Notes: generated by a model from the letters alone, not told the origin. A DNA stretch of 64,000 bases from Flagellimonas sp. CMM7 (GCF_021390195.1 NZ_CP090003.1:2811501-2875500), one strand, 5' to 3'. Positions 1 through 10,210 are shown, counted from the stretch's first letter. A program made the numbers and translations.

Positions 1-421
1 ATTGGATTTAACCTGACCGAAAACGAAAGAAAAACATGAAACATAAAACAACGGAATACACGCTATCAGCCTTTTTTCATGCAATAATTGATAAGCGTTA
101 AAAAAAAACATGGTTGCCGTGTTAAAAATCATATCATGAATATATATTCATGTATTTGGTTGCCTTAAAAAGAGGTCAATTGTAAAAAGGTTGGTTTAAA
201 ATTAAAGATAATTATCTTTTGAAGCCCGCGGCAATTATTTATACTAACGACAAAGTAAGGAGGCAGTTTAACATGATAACATCGACAAAGCCAATTAAAT
301 CAGTAAGTTATTGAAGTGTAATGATGTTTTTTGAGGAATTGAAAATTCAAATGAACCACATAAACCCATGGTGAGTATTATGGTTAAATATGAACCATTT
401 TGACATTTTTTAGCAGAAAAG
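1..421. other. Intergenic region at left edge, no gene recognised
   Basis: This stretch lies downstream of the minus-strand esterase gene that ends at 422. I see no convincing open reading frame, tRNA or strong terminator hairpin. It is AT-rich, and any gene entering from the left would be cut by the window edge. Confidence 0.5.
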
Positions 422-1330
422 TCACTCTTCCTTTCTGTATTGGAACATCCAGTCATAAATAGACATATCAAACGGGCTGTAATCAGCACTTTCCGTTCCT
501 CTACCAGTATTGCTATACGTTTGTGTCCATGAGTCATGACCTATGTTGGGGTATATGGTAACTTTTGCTAAAAATAAAGGATCGTTCTCATTTATTGCTT
601 CTACCATAGGAACCGAACCGTTTTGAGTAAAAGCACTTATGACATCGTCTTCGGCGCCATGAAAGGCCCAAACAGGTACTTTAGAAAGGTTGTCAACTTG
701 TGATGGGTCACCTGATCCACAAATGGGGACCATGGCGGTAGCAAAGCCATCATTGCCATTTTGGCCTACATAAGACCAACAGCCTCTACCACCCATACTT
801 AATCCGGTCAGGTAAATTCTTGTATTGTTTATTCTATAGTTGCGGAGAAGATGGCGTATGAAGCCATTAACTAAAGACGGTGACCAACTACCAGAACTTA
901 TTTGAGGTGATGCAACAATACAAGGGAATCTAGGATTCCATCGATTGGATTCAATCAAAAAAGGAGGGCCATGCACCAACACTTTTTCCAAATCGTTTGC
1001 ATCTTGAAAACTATTTCCTCTTTCCCCACCTCCATGCAGAAAAACAATTAAAGGATAGTCCATGTTATCATCATCATAACCGCTGGGCGTATAAATGTAA
1101 TGCCCAAGTGGTGACAATAAATCTGTAACAGGTTTAGCAATATGCTGTCCACCTTGATCTTCAGGTAAGCCTGTTAAACCTGTAAATTCGGAATCCAAAA
1201 GTATGTTAGTGGTTTCAACAACAACTTCATCATCATGAGGGCCACTTATTGGTGCAGGTAGTTTCTCATCTCCCTTTGAGCATGAAATTAAAGCGACTAT
1301 AAATAGTAGTATAAATCGCTTCTTTTTCAT
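422..1330 (-). CDS. Lipoprotein alpha/beta-hydrolase (esterase or phospholipase type)
   Basis: This 302-residue protein is probably a cell-envelope esterase. The N-terminus is a lipoprotein signal ending in ALISC, so Cys17 should be lipidated. An oxyanion loop HGGGERG lies at about 99-105, the nucleophile elbow GLSMGG puts the catalytic serine at 178, and a GHDSW near 264-268 gives the likely catalytic histidine. An aspartate at 228 or 229 (AEDD) is a candidate third member. This layout fits secreted esterases related to feruloyl esterases and PHB depolymerase-like enzymes of Bacteroidota. It is followed on the same strand by no gene inside the window, and the next upstream gene begins its stop 65 bases away. 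The substrate cannot be read from the sequence. Confidence 0.8.
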   Translation of the reverse strand: MKKKRFILLFIVALISCSKGDEKLPAPISGPHDDEVVVETTNILLDSEFTGLTGLPEDQGGQHIAKPVTDLLSPLGHYIYTPSGYDDDNMDYPLIVFLHGGGERGNSFQDANDLEKVLVHGPPFLIESNRWNPRFPCIVASPQISSGSWSPSLVNGFIRHLLRNYRINNTRIYLTGLSMGGRGCWSYVGQNGNDGFATAMVPICGSGDPSQVDNLSKVPVWAFHGAEDDVISAFTQNGSVPMVEAINENDPLFLAKVTIYPNIGHDSWTQTYSNTGRGTESADYSPFDMSIYDWMFQYRKEE

Positions 1331-1395
1331 TACAAATAGATTTAGAATTTGGTACGTCTAAAAATACAATGGAAAGGTGTCCAAAACAAATAGTA

Positions 1396-2886
1396 TTACT
1401 CTTCTTCCACAGTAAACTCTCGAATTGCCTGGTTTGGTTCCATAATGTTGTATCCTTTCCAAAACTCTGAATTATAAGAAGATAGGTAAGTGGCTTTAAC
1501 GGTTTCATCCTCTTTCAACTCTTCAAAACTTGCTTTTGGGATGGTTTTGGAGTCAAAAACTACCATTTCAAATTTTTCTGTATTGTAATTAACGATATCC
1601 AGAGCAAGCGATAATTCGTTTTGCTTTCTTCGGCCTTTTACATGTTTGTTTTTTTCAATCACTTTTAACGGACGGTCCACTCCCATTTTACGACCAAAGG
1701 TCAAGGTCATAAATTTGAGATCATATTTATCTGTTCCGTATTTGGAGAATACGGTGGTCCCGTTATATGTTTGTTCGCTATAACTAAAGCCCAATAATTT
1801 GATGCTTTTTATAGTTTTTACATTTTCATAGTCTATGCGCATAATGGCAAAATCCTCTATATTCACGAAGAGCGTGCCCTTAAAATCAGCTCTTCCTGAA
1901 GGTTCATACCCAATTACGTATACGCCTTGGTTTTCAAGTTCAGAATAACCTAAAAGCTCAAAATCATATCGGTTAAGTTTCTTGGCCACATCCAATTTTG
2001 ATTTTTTTCCAAAAAACTGGGAATGTATTTCATCTAGCACATATTTTCTGTTTCCCAGAAAGTCGTTTTTCTCAGGTTTTTTTAATTCCTCTTCTATTTC
2101 TTCAGTTTCATCCTCTGCCTCCAAAATGGAATCTACCTGTACCTTTTGGCCAAAGATTCCGGATTTTATCTTTAAGTAAGAATCTGGTTTTACATTGGCT
2201 TTGAAAATGGCTTCCATCTTATCAGAAAGCGCTTCCATGGAGCCTTCATTACTTTTGTCGTACAATTCCGCAGCCTTAATCACTTCTAGTTTATTTTCTT
2301 CATCTGCACGATAAAAATCACCTAAGGTTTCGGTATAATAGGTTGCACTACGTGGAAGAATATTGATGATACTATCTATAAGTTTTTTATTCAATTCTTC
2401 AATAGTTGATTTTTTAAATTCGATATCCAGTTTCTGCATGGTATTGTAACTGGACTGCCTTAAAAAGAAACGTTGTTTTATGGGTGCTTTATTATAATTT
2501 ACGTGAAGACGATCTTCTACTTTATCCATAATGTCATCAACACTTAATTCTTTGTCAAAAAGATAGACTCCACTAAGTTCTATGGCCTTAGGTACGATAA
2601 TTATGATACTGTCAAGTGCCTGTTGAAACGTAATCCCAGTTTTGTTGTACCCCATACTGGACACATAAATGGAATCTAACTGCTCAACGGATTCATTCAA
2701 TTCAAAACTAAAACGCCCTTCTTCATTTGTAATCACTCCTTGATTTTCACCATATTGAATAGTTGCATAAGGAATGGGTTCCTTGGTTTTACTATCAATG
2801 ATTTTTGAAGAGATGGTTTGTGCAGATAGTTGAACCTCAAAGAGGTTGAAAAATATGAGCAAAGCAATAAGCTTAATAGATTGCAT
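1396..2886 (-). CDS. Secreted protein with carboxypeptidase-like regulatory domain
   Basis: The 496-residue product starts with a signal peptide of about 23 residues ending in LSAQ. A CarboxypepD_reg-like beta-sandwich follows (about 24-100), with the typical pattern of a K-x-x-x-P-I-P-Y-A-T-I strand and a T-N-E-E-G-R-F-S-F strand. That domain is common at the N-terminus of Bacteroidota envelope proteins. The remaining 390 residues are not a TonB barrel that I recognise. They include an acidic stretch near 262-276 and a late region of alternating strands. The protein is probably periplasmic or outer-membrane associated. Its function is unknown. Confidence 0.7.
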   Translation of the reverse strand: MQSIKLIALLIFFNLFEVQLSAQTISSKIIDSKTKEPIPYATIQYGENQGVITNEEGRFSFELNESVEQLDSIYVSSMGYNKTGITFQQALDSIIIIVPKAIELSGVYLFDKELSVDDIMDKVEDRLHVNYNKAPIKQRFFLRQSSYNTMQKLDIEFKKSTIEELNKKLIDSIINILPRSATYYTETLGDFYRADEENKLEVIKAAELYDKSNEGSMEALSDKMEAIFKANVKPDSYLKIKSGIFGQKVQVDSILEAEDETEEIEEELKKPEKNDFLGNRKYVLDEIHSQFFGKKSKLDVAKKLNRYDFELLGYSELENQGVYVIGYEPSGRADFKGTLFVNIEDFAIMRIDYENVKTIKSIKLLGFSYSEQTYNGTTVFSKYGTDKYDLKFMTLTFGRKMGVDRPLKVIEKNKHVKGRRKQNELSLALDIVNYNTEKFEMVVFDSKTIPKASFEELKEDETVKATYLSSYNSEFWKGYNIMEPNQAIREFTVEEE

Positions 2887-3002
2887 AGGTTAAATTTTCA
2901 TGGTCCTTTAAAGAAAGACAAGTTTTTAGGCCAAAGGGTTGCTTTAGCCTGTAAGATTTGACGATTTATGGGGAAACTTGTTTCAAAGTTCGGGCCAGAA
3001 TA

Positions 3003-4427
3003 TTATGTTTTTGAAAGATTTTTGATCATTCCACCAAAAATAAAGTAGTGAAAGGGTAAAATACTGTACCAATACAATCTGCCCCTAAGTCCTTTTGGTC
3101 TAAAAGTAGCGGTCTGGTGTAAGACGTTGTGCTCATCTATTTTAAACTCTAGCCATGCTTCTCCTGGCATTCTCATTTCTGCAAAAAGCAAGAGTCGTTT
3201 CGCTTTTTTATCAGCAAGTAATACTCGCCAGAAATCAAGTGCATCTCCAGGAAATAGTTTATCTGAATGGGTACGCCCTCGACGTAATCCTGGACCGCCA
3301 TTCAACTTATCCAAAAACCCACGAATTTTCCATAATCTATTGCCATAATACCAGCCTTGTTCACCTCCAATCCGCCAAATGTTTTCTAAAACTGCATTTT
3401 CATTTTTTATGGAAAGCTTTTTTTCATCTTTTAAAACCCCATACTTAGGTACTTGAATGTATTTTTCCAAATCATCACTTACTTGCCCGCTAACAATACT
3501 GTCTTTCCAACTGCTCAGCACCAAATTTTGCTCAATTTTTTTAAAGGCCATTTCAATTGCCTGCTCATATGAATGGGTTTTTATTCCCAATAGTTTCTGA
3601 AGCCTATCATCTTTGGCTACGACCTCCATTTTCATACTATCCACAAGGTTAATGGCCAATTTGTAAGATGTAGAGGTAACAAAATACAACCAATAGGATG
3701 ATAACTTAGGTGTCATTATGGGAACAGTGAGTATCCAATTTTTAAAACCTCTTACTGCTGCATATTTATGAAGCATTTCTTTGTAAGTAAGCACATCTGG
3801 CCCTCCTATATCAAAGGATTCGTTGTAAGTCTTTTGGTTTTCAAGAACCCCGGTTAAAAAATTGATTATATCCCTTATGGCAATGGGTTGTGATTTTGTC
3901 AAAACCCATTTAGGTGTAATCATAAAGGGCAGTTTTTCACATAAATCCCGAATGATTTCAAAAGAAGAACTTCCTGAACCAACAATAATACCTGCGCGTA
4001 AAACAGTGAGATTAAAGTCACCTTGGTACAGAATATCTTCTACATTCTTTCTTGAGCTTAAGTGTTTGGATAATTTTTTATCATTTACAATACCACTCAA
4101 ATAAATGACTTGTTTAATGTTGGTAACAGAAACATATTCATTAAAGCTTTTGGCGGTTATGGCCTCTTTTTCATCAAAATCATCAATAGAAGAAGTCATG
4201 GAATGAATAAGATAGTATGCAGCATCAATATCTTTGGGGATTTTGCTTTTGTCGATGTCATCCAAAAAATCTATTTCTACGACTTGAATTTGTTCTTTGG
4301 TCTTTTTGTCTACAGAAAGTCTTTTCTCATCGCGAACAGCGCAAATGATGTCATGCCCCAATTCTAGCAGCTGTGGCAATAAACGCATTCCAATATAACC
4401 GTTGGCACCGGTAAGGAGGATTTTCAT
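3003..4427 (-). CDS. SDR-type NAD(P)-binding protein with C-terminal DUF2867
   Basis: A Rossmann fold opens the protein with TGANGYIG at residues 6-13, the nucleotide-binding glycine motif of extended/atypical short-chain dehydrogenases (NDUFA9-like group). A strand ending in YLSG lies near 130. The last 150 or so residues resemble DUF2867, which in many Bacteroidota is fused to this kind of SDR. At 474 residues the length is normal for the fusion. The start overlaps the stop of the upstream DUF1648 gene by four bases, so the two are likely co-translated. The substrate is unknown. The family is often annotated as a nucleoside-diphosphate-sugar epimerase-like protein, but the canonical YxxxK pair is not obvious. 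Confidence 0.75.
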   Translation of the reverse strand: MKILLTGANGYIGMRLLPQLLELGHDIICAVRDEKRLSVDKKTKEQIQVVEIDFLDDIDKSKIPKDIDAAYYLIHSMTSSIDDFDEKEAITAKSFNEYVSVTNIKQVIYLSGIVNDKKLSKHLSSRKNVEDILYQGDFNLTVLRAGIIVGSGSSSFEIIRDLCEKLPFMITPKWVLTKSQPIAIRDIINFLTGVLENQKTYNESFDIGGPDVLTYKEMLHKYAAVRGFKNWILTVPIMTPKLSSYWLYFVTSTSYKLAINLVDSMKMEVVAKDDRLQKLLGIKTHSYEQAIEMAFKKIEQNLVLSSWKDSIVSGQVSDDLEKYIQVPKYGVLKDEKKLSIKNENAVLENIWRIGGEQGWYYGNRLWKIRGFLDKLNGGPGLRRGRTHSDKLFPGDALDFWRVLLADKKAKRLLLFAEMRMPGEAWLEFKIDEHNVLHQTATFRPKGLRGRLYWYSILPFHYFIFGGMIKNLSKT

Positions 4428-4942
4428 TGTCTAGGAACCGTGAACATTTTAAAAGTATAGACAAAGGGAAGCAGTGCAATAGCTATCCAAAGTCCAATAA
4501 GGGTTTTTACATCAATAGTATCAACAGTACCATTTATCTTTAATATGAAAATTATGGTTGTAAGCAGAAAAATAATGACTGTTGTAAGGTTCATTACCGC
4601 GAGCATACGTATGCCTAAAGCGTATAGTTCTTTGGCATTTTTTTCAGTTACCTTCACTGGGTAATTCATATAATAGGGCTTCAATTTTAACGCTAAAATG
4701 CTGGTGATTAAATATAATGCTGCGCTTATGGCCGGAATAATCCAAAGGATAGATTTACTTCCAAACCCGTTAATCTCACCTTTTAAATTAAAGTGAACGG
4801 GTATGGTTTCGGGTAAATCAAAATAAAACATCAATACTACTATGAAGTTGAGGGTTACGATACCCCACCCTATTAAGATTAGCTTTTTATCAGTTGTAGT
4901 AGGCTTTACTTCAATTTTTGGTTTTTTTCGAAGGATATTCAT
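4424..4942 (-). CDS. DUF1648-domain membrane protein
   Basis: This 172-residue integral membrane protein has four predicted helices (about 21-41, 64-85, 113-134 and 147-167). Between the first two lies the DUF1648 signature with a P-x-H-F-N-x-x-G-x-x-x-x-F-G-S-K pattern. DUF1648 is found in SdpI-like and other small membrane proteins, and its biochemical role is not established here. It overlaps its neighbours by four bases at both ends (ATGA junctions at 4424-4427 and 4939-4942), which indicates one translationally coupled transcript with the SDR protein and the upstream small protein. Confidence 0.75.
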   Translation of the reverse strand: MNILRKKPKIEVKPTTTDKKLILIGWGIVTLNFIVVLMFYFDLPETIPVHFNLKGEINGFGSKSILWIIPAISAALYLITSILALKLKPYYMNYPVKVTEKNAKELYALGIRMLAVMNLTTVIIFLLTTIIFILKINGTVDTIDVKTLIGLWIAIALLPFVYTFKMFTVPRQ

Positions 4943-5364
4943 AAATCTTCAATTGAGGTTGGGGCATTATCGGCTTTGTAATCCAAAAACTTTCTAAAAT
5001 ACTTTTGAATAGCTTTTGTGTCAGATTTTACTTTTATAAAATAATTGTCCTTATAAATGGAATATACAGCTAAATCCCCTTTGTATATGGTAAGCTTGTA
5101 ATAAGGAATGATCAAACCGTAGGTTTCCAATAGTGATCTAAAACGGACAATGATTCCTTTTGGACGCATTTCTATGTTACAGGTATTCAGGTTGTTGTCC
5201 AGAATCAATAAATTTTGAATTTCGACACCGGTATCCGTGATAAAAAGTTTGGGAGAACCTATACCACCCAATGCAAAACGTTCTTTTAGCGTAAAGGGCT
5301 TACCAACGGCCTCATCAACTTTTTTAGTGATTTTTTTATCGGTATAAGAGACGTTAAGAAGCAT
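4939..5364 (-). CDS. Hypothetical protein in coupled operon
   Basis: I do not recognise this 141-residue protein. It has no signal peptide or membrane helix. It is predicted to be mixed alpha/beta, with several strands rich in Ile, Tyr and Lys. It sits 11 bases after the YjbR-like gene and overlaps the DUF1648 gene by four bases, so it belongs to the same four-gene operon. Its short length and soluble character suggest a cytoplasmic partner of the membrane protein, but that is inference from position only. Confidence 0.65.
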   Translation of the reverse strand: MLLNVSYTDKKITKKVDEAVGKPFTLKERFALGGIGSPKLFITDTGVEIQNLLILDNNLNTCNIEMRPKGIIVRFRSLLETYGLIIPYYKLTIYKGDLAVYSIYKDNYFIKVKSDTKAIQKYFRKFLDYKADNAPTSIEDL

Positions 5365-5375
5365 AGGGGGCAGTT

Positions 5376-5747
5376 TTATGTGGAAGTATTTTCGTTTTCA
5401 AGTTGCGGTCGTATTGATTTAGGAAGATTGGCAACAACCAGATTGTAGGAAGTGTCCAGCCAACTAAACAACAATTCATCAGGAATACTACCATCCATAA
5501 CCACTCGGCTCCAATGTTTTTTGCTAAAATAGGAAGGTTCTTCCATAGCAGGATAAGTTGCCCTTAGTTCTTCAATAGTGTCTGGATTACATTTAATGCT
5601 AAAGCTGGCGAATGTGTTTACATCCGTAGCTGTGAACATTTTACCCTTTACTTTAAATACTAAAATATTGGGCAGTTTCGAAAAAGGAATGGATTCGGTG
5701 ACTCCATTTTTTGACAGGCAATATTGTCTATATACTTCTATGTTCAT
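5376..5747 (-). CDS. MmcQ/YjbR family protein
   Basis: The protein of about 123 residues fits the small MmcQ/YjbR family, which adopts a double-wing DNA-binding-like fold. The family pattern is visible near the C-terminus as SKKHWSRVV followed by a W-x-D-x-S-Y-x-L-V segment. I chose the ATG at 5747 rather than the upstream ATG at 5783. It gives the usual family N-terminus (an M-N-I-E-x-Y-R-x-Y-C start), and the extra 12 residues are unlike the family. It is the first gene of the minus-strand operon and is divergent from argS. The cellular role of the family remains uncertain. Confidence 0.75.
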   Translation of the reverse strand: MNIEVYRQYCLSKNGVTESIPFSKLPNILVFKVKGKMFTATDVNTFASFSIKCNPDTIEELRATYPAMEEPSYFSKKHWSRVVMDGSIPDELLFSWLDTSYNLVVANLPKSIRPQLENENTST

Positions 5748-5832
5748 TTTTCTTTGAAAACCAGAATATATAAAGTTAACCAAAACAGGATGGATTAGTA
5801 TGGGTCTTGTTAATTAAAGACAAAGAATTGAT

Positions 5833-5840
5833 TAGTTTTG
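5833..5840 (+). promoter_or_regulatory. Candidate argS promoter -7 box (TAGTTTTG)
   Basis: TAGTTTTG matches the Bacteroidota TAnnTTTG box and lies 22 bases before the argS start. An upstream TTG at 5807-5809 is a weak candidate for the -33 element, with spacing longer than ideal. Confidence 0.45.
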
Positions 5841-5862
5841 CACCCTTAAACGCAGCGTATAG

Positions 5863-7641
5863 ATGAATATTCAACACGTCCTTACTACTACAGTTAAAAA
5901 AGCCACTTCTTCCATTTTTAATGTGGATTTACCCTCAGTGGAGTTTCAACCCACACGCAAAGATTTTGAAGGCGATGTTACTGTGGTTATTTTTCCCATG
6001 CTACGCTTTGTAAAAGGTAACCCTGTTGAAATTGGCACTAAGATTGGCGAGTACTTGCAAGAAAATGTAGATGAGGTTGCCAAGTTCAATGTGGTAAAGG
6101 GTTTTTTGAATGTCGTTATTAACAATGATTTCTATCTTAATTTTTTCAATGCTATTCAAGATGAAGAAAATTATGGGTATGTGAAAACCCCTTCCGCTGG
6201 CGCTACTATGGTGGAGTATTCCTCTCCAAATACCAACAAACCACTGCATTTAGGGCACATCAGAAATAATCTTTTGGGATATTCTGTTGCTGAAATTTTA
6301 AAAGCATCAGGTAAAAAGGTATATAAAACCCAAATTATTAATGATCGTGGAATTCATATCTGTAAGAGCATGTTGGCTTGGCAGAAATTTGGCGATGGTG
6401 AAACCCCAGAATCTTCAGGTTTAAAGGGAGATCATTTAGTAGGGAAATATTATGTAGCTTTTGATAAAGCATATAAAGAACAAATTTCTGAGAAGATAGC
6501 CAATGGAGTTGAAAAAGAGAAGGCTGAAAAGGAAGCGCCAATCTTACTAGAAGCCCAAGAAATGCTCAGGAAATGGGAGTCTGGTGATGAAGAGGTCGTA
6601 GCACTTTGGAAAAAAATGAACGGATGGGTATATGCCGGCTTTGATGTTACCTATAAAAATTTAGGCGTTGATTTTGATACTCTGTATTATGAGAGCAATA
6701 CTTACCTTTTAGGAAGAGATGTGGTCCAAGATGGCCTAGAAAGAGGTGTTTTCTTTAAAAAGGAAGATGGCAGCGTCTGGATTGACTTAACGGATGAAGG
6801 TTTGGATGAAAAGATTGTCCTGCGTTCAGATGGAACCGCGGTGTATATGACCCAAGATATAGGAACTGCAATTCAGCGTGTAACTGATTTTCCAGATATC
6901 AATGGCATGGTTTATACTGTTGGAAACGAGCAAGACTATCATTTTAAAGTACTGTTCTTAATTCTGAAAAAACTGGGATATGATTGGGCAAAGCAATTGT
7001 ATCATTTAAGTTATGGGATGGTAGACCTTCCTAGTGGAAAAATGAAGAGTAGGGAAGGTACGGTTGTAGATGCTGATGATTTAATAGAAAACATGGAAGC
7101 TACCGCAGCTAATATTTCTGAGGAATTGGGGAAATTGGATGGGTATTCCAAAGAAGAAAAACAACGATTATACAGAACCATTGGTTTAGGTGCTTTAAAG
7201 TACTACATTCTTAAGGTAGATCCTAAAAAACGTATTCTATTCAATCCCGAAGAGTCAGTAGATTTTCAAGGAAATACAGGGCCTTTTATTCAATATACGT
7301 ATGCACGAATTCAATCTATTCTTCGTAAAGCAGATGGTGTTGGGTTGAGCCTAGTGGATACATCATTAGCGTTACACGAAAAAGAGAAAGAATTACTCAA
7401 GCAACTTCAGCTTTTTCCAGAAACCATTCAATTGGCGGCGGAAAACTATAGTCCAGCTTTGATTGCCAACTACACTTATGATTTGGTGAAGGAATTCAAT
7501 TCATTTTATCAACAAGTATCTATTTTGGGGGAAACAGATAAACATAAAAAAATGTTTCGGGTACAGTTATCCAGAAAAGTTGGGGAAGTGATTGAATCTG
7601 CTTTTAAACTTTTAGGGATTGATGTTCCGGAACGGATGTAA
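5863..7641 (+). CDS. argS: Arginine--tRNA ligase
   Basis: This class I aminoacyl-tRNA synthetase charges tRNA-Arg in the cytoplasm. At 592 residues it has the normal length. It shows an N-terminal additional domain, then the HIGH-type signature as HLGH within an S-P-N-T-N-K-P-L-H-L-G-H-I-R-N-N run near residue 125-135. The KMSKS counterpart is read as KMKSREG near 393. The C-terminal DALR anticodon-binding domain begins around 475, after the conserved N-T-G-P-F-I-Q-Y-x-Y-A-R segment. It is transcribed alone, divergent from the YjbR operon and convergent with the TonB receptor gene, whose stop lies two bases away. Confidence 0.97.
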   Translation: MNIQHVLTTTVKKATSSIFNVDLPSVEFQPTRKDFEGDVTVVIFPMLRFVKGNPVEIGTKIGEYLQENVDEVAKFNVVKGFLNVVINNDFYLNFFNAIQDEENYGYVKTPSAGATMVEYSSPNTNKPLHLGHIRNNLLGYSVAEILKASGKKVYKTQIINDRGIHICKSMLAWQKFGDGETPESSGLKGDHLVGKYYVAFDKAYKEQISEKIANGVEKEKAEKEAPILLEAQEMLRKWESGDEEVVALWKKMNGWVYAGFDVTYKNLGVDFDTLYYESNTYLLGRDVVQDGLERGVFFKKEDGSVWIDLTDEGLDEKIVLRSDGTAVYMTQDIGTAIQRVTDFPDINGMVYTVGNEQDYHFKVLFLILKKLGYDWAKQLYHLSYGMVDLPSGKMKSREGTVVDADDLIENMEATAANISEELGKLDGYSKEEKQRLYRTIGLGALKYYILKVDPKKRILFNPEESVDFQGNTGPFIQYTYARIQSILRKADGVGLSLVDTSLALHEKEKELLKQLQLFPETIQLAAENYSPALIANYTYDLVKEFNSFYQQVSILGETDKHKKMFRVQLSRKVGEVIESAFKLLGIDVPERM

Positions 7642-7642
7642 T

Positions 7643-10210
7643 CTAAAAACTAACCCTAAAGCTAACATTGGGCGTAATACCCAAAGAAATGCTCTCTACC
7701 GTTTCAATTTGATTGTCCTCTGTAACCCTGTAATACTTGTTTAAACTGTTTTTTCGGTTGGTCATGTTAAGAAGAGATACACCGGTAGTGGCCTTTATTC
7801 GCTGTCCAATATTGAATTTGTAAATGGCAGAGGCATCCACCCTTAAATAGTTGGGTAGTCTACTGCTATTGGGCGATTCATAATTGATTCTCGCAGGAAA
7901 AACAGTGGTATCAAGAGCCAGGTCACCTTCTTGAGGTTCCGTAAATGGTTTTCCAGAACGGTAGTTGACCCCCAAACTTAATTTCAGGTTTTCGTAGGAA
8001 TAAGTACCTGCAAAGGTGATGGTGTGCCTAATGTCCAGATTATTGGGAAAGCTATTGGGATCTATGGCATTAAAATTATAATCATTTTTGTTGTAGGTAT
8101 AGGTTAGCCATGTACTGTAATTGGTTCCTTTTTTGTTGATCAAAAATTCAACTCCTTTAACATCATAGCTGCCAATCTCACCACTGAATTGATTTTGATT
8201 CTGAAACCCCTGGGTACTGGTGCTTATGCCATCTACTTTTTTGTAAAACCCTTCTACGCCAATATAGATGCTGTTCTTATCATAGTTTATTCCCAGAGAT
8301 CCTTGTTTGCTCTTTGTAATGGGCAAAGTATTGTCATCAGATAAAATCCATCTGCGTTTTTCAATACCCAAGAAATTCTGTTCTAAATCAATAATCTGAT
8401 TGGTGGTCTGACTCTTAAATTCCCCCAGAACTTCACCTCTTAGATAATTTGCCAATCTAAAATTCAGATTAAGACGAGGTTCAACCAAGAACTTTGAAAA
8501 TGTGCCAAGGTTTTCTATATAGTTGAAACGAACACCTGCTTTCCCAATAAATTTATTTTCAGGAGAGCTATAGCCAATTTCTGTGTGCGGGGCATGAATT
8601 CTAATAACTCCCTTTATTTCACTATCAAAAGGAGGTTGTGTAAGATTGGTTGTATTTGTAATACCTGTCTCAATGTATTGATAACCATTATTCCAGTTGA
8701 GGTTCTCCAATAATGAGTAATCTGCATTTAGTTTTATCGCAATTTCCAAAACCTGATTATTCTGAAGTAGAAGCTGTATTTGATTGCCAAAGAGGTTTTG
8801 GGCATCTAAATTATAACGAGAATAGTAAATATTTAAGTTGGAAGAGAGTCTGTCCGTCCATTGACTTTGCAGCTGCCCACCAAAAGACAGATTGGTTTGC
8901 TCTAAAACACTATTGGTAGTCTCTAAATCGATAAGGTTAGTTTCAACATAATCAAGATTGTTATTGATACTGATAAAATTCAGCCTTAATTGGTGCTGGT
9001 CATTTACATCATACAAAAGCTTTCCCGTAAAATCGTAAAAAAAGAAATTTTCATCCCTTATAATATCCTCATTTACGGATATATTGTTTTCATTGGTTAC
9101 TTCACTATCCTGAAAAGCACGGTCAAAAAATTTGTTGTAGGTGGGGGTGTTCAAAAAATCGGTGGTTGAACGTCTTGCAGAGAACTGCAATCCAATTTTT
9201 TCAGTGATAGGGATTTGCCCATAGGCGTCCCCACTAATAAAGTTAAACCCAGCACCGCCAGTTATGTTATCTGATAGATCATTACCGGTTTCCATTTGTA
9301 TCACGCTACTAACTCCATCTCCGTATGCTGACGGCGTACCATTTTTAATAACGGTTATTTTGTCCGTTAGGTAAGGGTTAAAAGCTGAAATCAATCCAAA
9401 GAAATGCCCAGATTGATACATTTTAATACCGTTCCATAAAATCAAATTTTGATCGTTGGTACCACCACGCACGTTAATGTCGGATACAGTTTCATCTATA
9501 CTTTTAATTCCTGGGAGGGCTTGTACCGTTTGTAAGATATCAGGCTCAATTAATCCAGGTAAAATTCCAAAATCCGCGGTGTTTAAGGTAATACTGGCAT
9601 CTTTATCCCTAATAAGTCCAGTTGTTAGAAATTGATAAACAATGACCTCTTTTAATTGCTCATAATACTGGGCCAAGAGTATTTTGGCGGTTCCACCTTC
9701 TTTTAATAATTCTTCTACATTAATGTATTTGGTGATGTACCCCAGAGATCTAACTTTTAATGTTGCGTTTCTAGGAATGTCCTTTAGAACAAAGGAGCCA
9801 TCTGTGTCTGTGGCAATGGCTATTTCTGTATCAAAAACCTCTACAGAAGCCCCTGGAATGGTGTTTTCCGCAAAGTTGTCCAATATCTTCCCTTGGACAG
9901 TTACAAGGGTGCTTTTTGTAATGGTGTAGTACCGATTATTGAGCTTTTCTGCTTTTATCTGAAACTGAGCTTCAATATATTCAAGGATATCAGGTAGTGA
10001 TACAAGGTTGCTGGGTACGGCAACATCAATATCTTCTAAATCTTCATTTATATATGAAAACTTGACATTGAATTTGTCTTCTAAATTCTTTATGTACTGA
10101 ACAAGAGCTATGGGCGTGTTTTGTCTTTCCTGTGCATTTATACTGGAATACAGCAAGAAGAAAAACCCAAAGAGGAGGCCAAAATGGCTACTGCGGAGCT
10201 TTTTCAGCAT
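7643..10210 (-). CDS. TonB-dependent receptor with N-terminal signalling (STN) domain
   Basis: This is an outer-membrane active transporter and signal sender of about 855 residues. Domains in order are a signal peptide (1-27, ending INAQ), an STN domain (about 35-105) that contacts a FecR protein across the periplasm, a CarboxypepD_reg-like sandwich (about 108-190), a plug (about 205-330, with NVRGGTNDQNLILWNG) and a 22-strand-type barrel ending in a terminal Phe. I prefer the start at 10210. It gives a clean signal peptide and a 23-base overlap with the upstream fecR gene, whereas the longer 10234 start adds eight untypical residues. With fecR and the sigma gene it forms a FecI/FecR/FecA-type regulatory set. 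The ligand is unknown, and the divergent acidic lipoprotein may be part of the same function. Confidence 0.9.
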   Translation of the reverse strand: MLKKLRSSHFGLLFGFFFLLYSSINAQERQNTPIALVQYIKNLEDKFNVKFSYINEDLEDIDVAVPSNLVSLPDILEYIEAQFQIKAEKLNNRYYTITKSTLVTVQGKILDNFAENTIPGASVEVFDTEIAIATDTDGSFVLKDIPRNATLKVRSLGYITKYINVEELLKEGGTAKILLAQYYEQLKEVIVYQFLTTGLIRDKDASITLNTADFGILPGLIEPDILQTVQALPGIKSIDETVSDINVRGGTNDQNLILWNGIKMYQSGHFFGLISAFNPYLTDKITVIKNGTPSAYGDGVSSVIQMETGNDLSDNITGGAGFNFISGDAYGQIPITEKIGLQFSARRSTTDFLNTPTYNKFFDRAFQDSEVTNENNISVNEDIIRDENFFFYDFTGKLLYDVNDQHQLRLNFISINNNLDYVETNLIDLETTNSVLEQTNLSFGGQLQSQWTDRLSSNLNIYYSRYNLDAQNLFGNQIQLLLQNNQVLEIAIKLNADYSLLENLNWNNGYQYIETGITNTTNLTQPPFDSEIKGVIRIHAPHTEIGYSSPENKFIGKAGVRFNYIENLGTFSKFLVEPRLNLNFRLANYLRGEVLGEFKSQTTNQIIDLEQNFLGIEKRRWILSDDNTLPITKSKQGSLGINYDKNSIYIGVEGFYKKVDGISTSTQGFQNQNQFSGEIGSYDVKGVEFLINKKGTNYSTWLTYTYNKNDYNFNAIDPNSFPNNLDIRHTITFAGTYSYENLKLSLGVNYRSGKPFTEPQEGDLALDTTVFPARINYESPNSSRLPNYLRVDASAIYKFNIGQRIKATTGVSLLNMTNRKNSLNKYYRVTEDNQIETVESISLGITPNVSFRVSF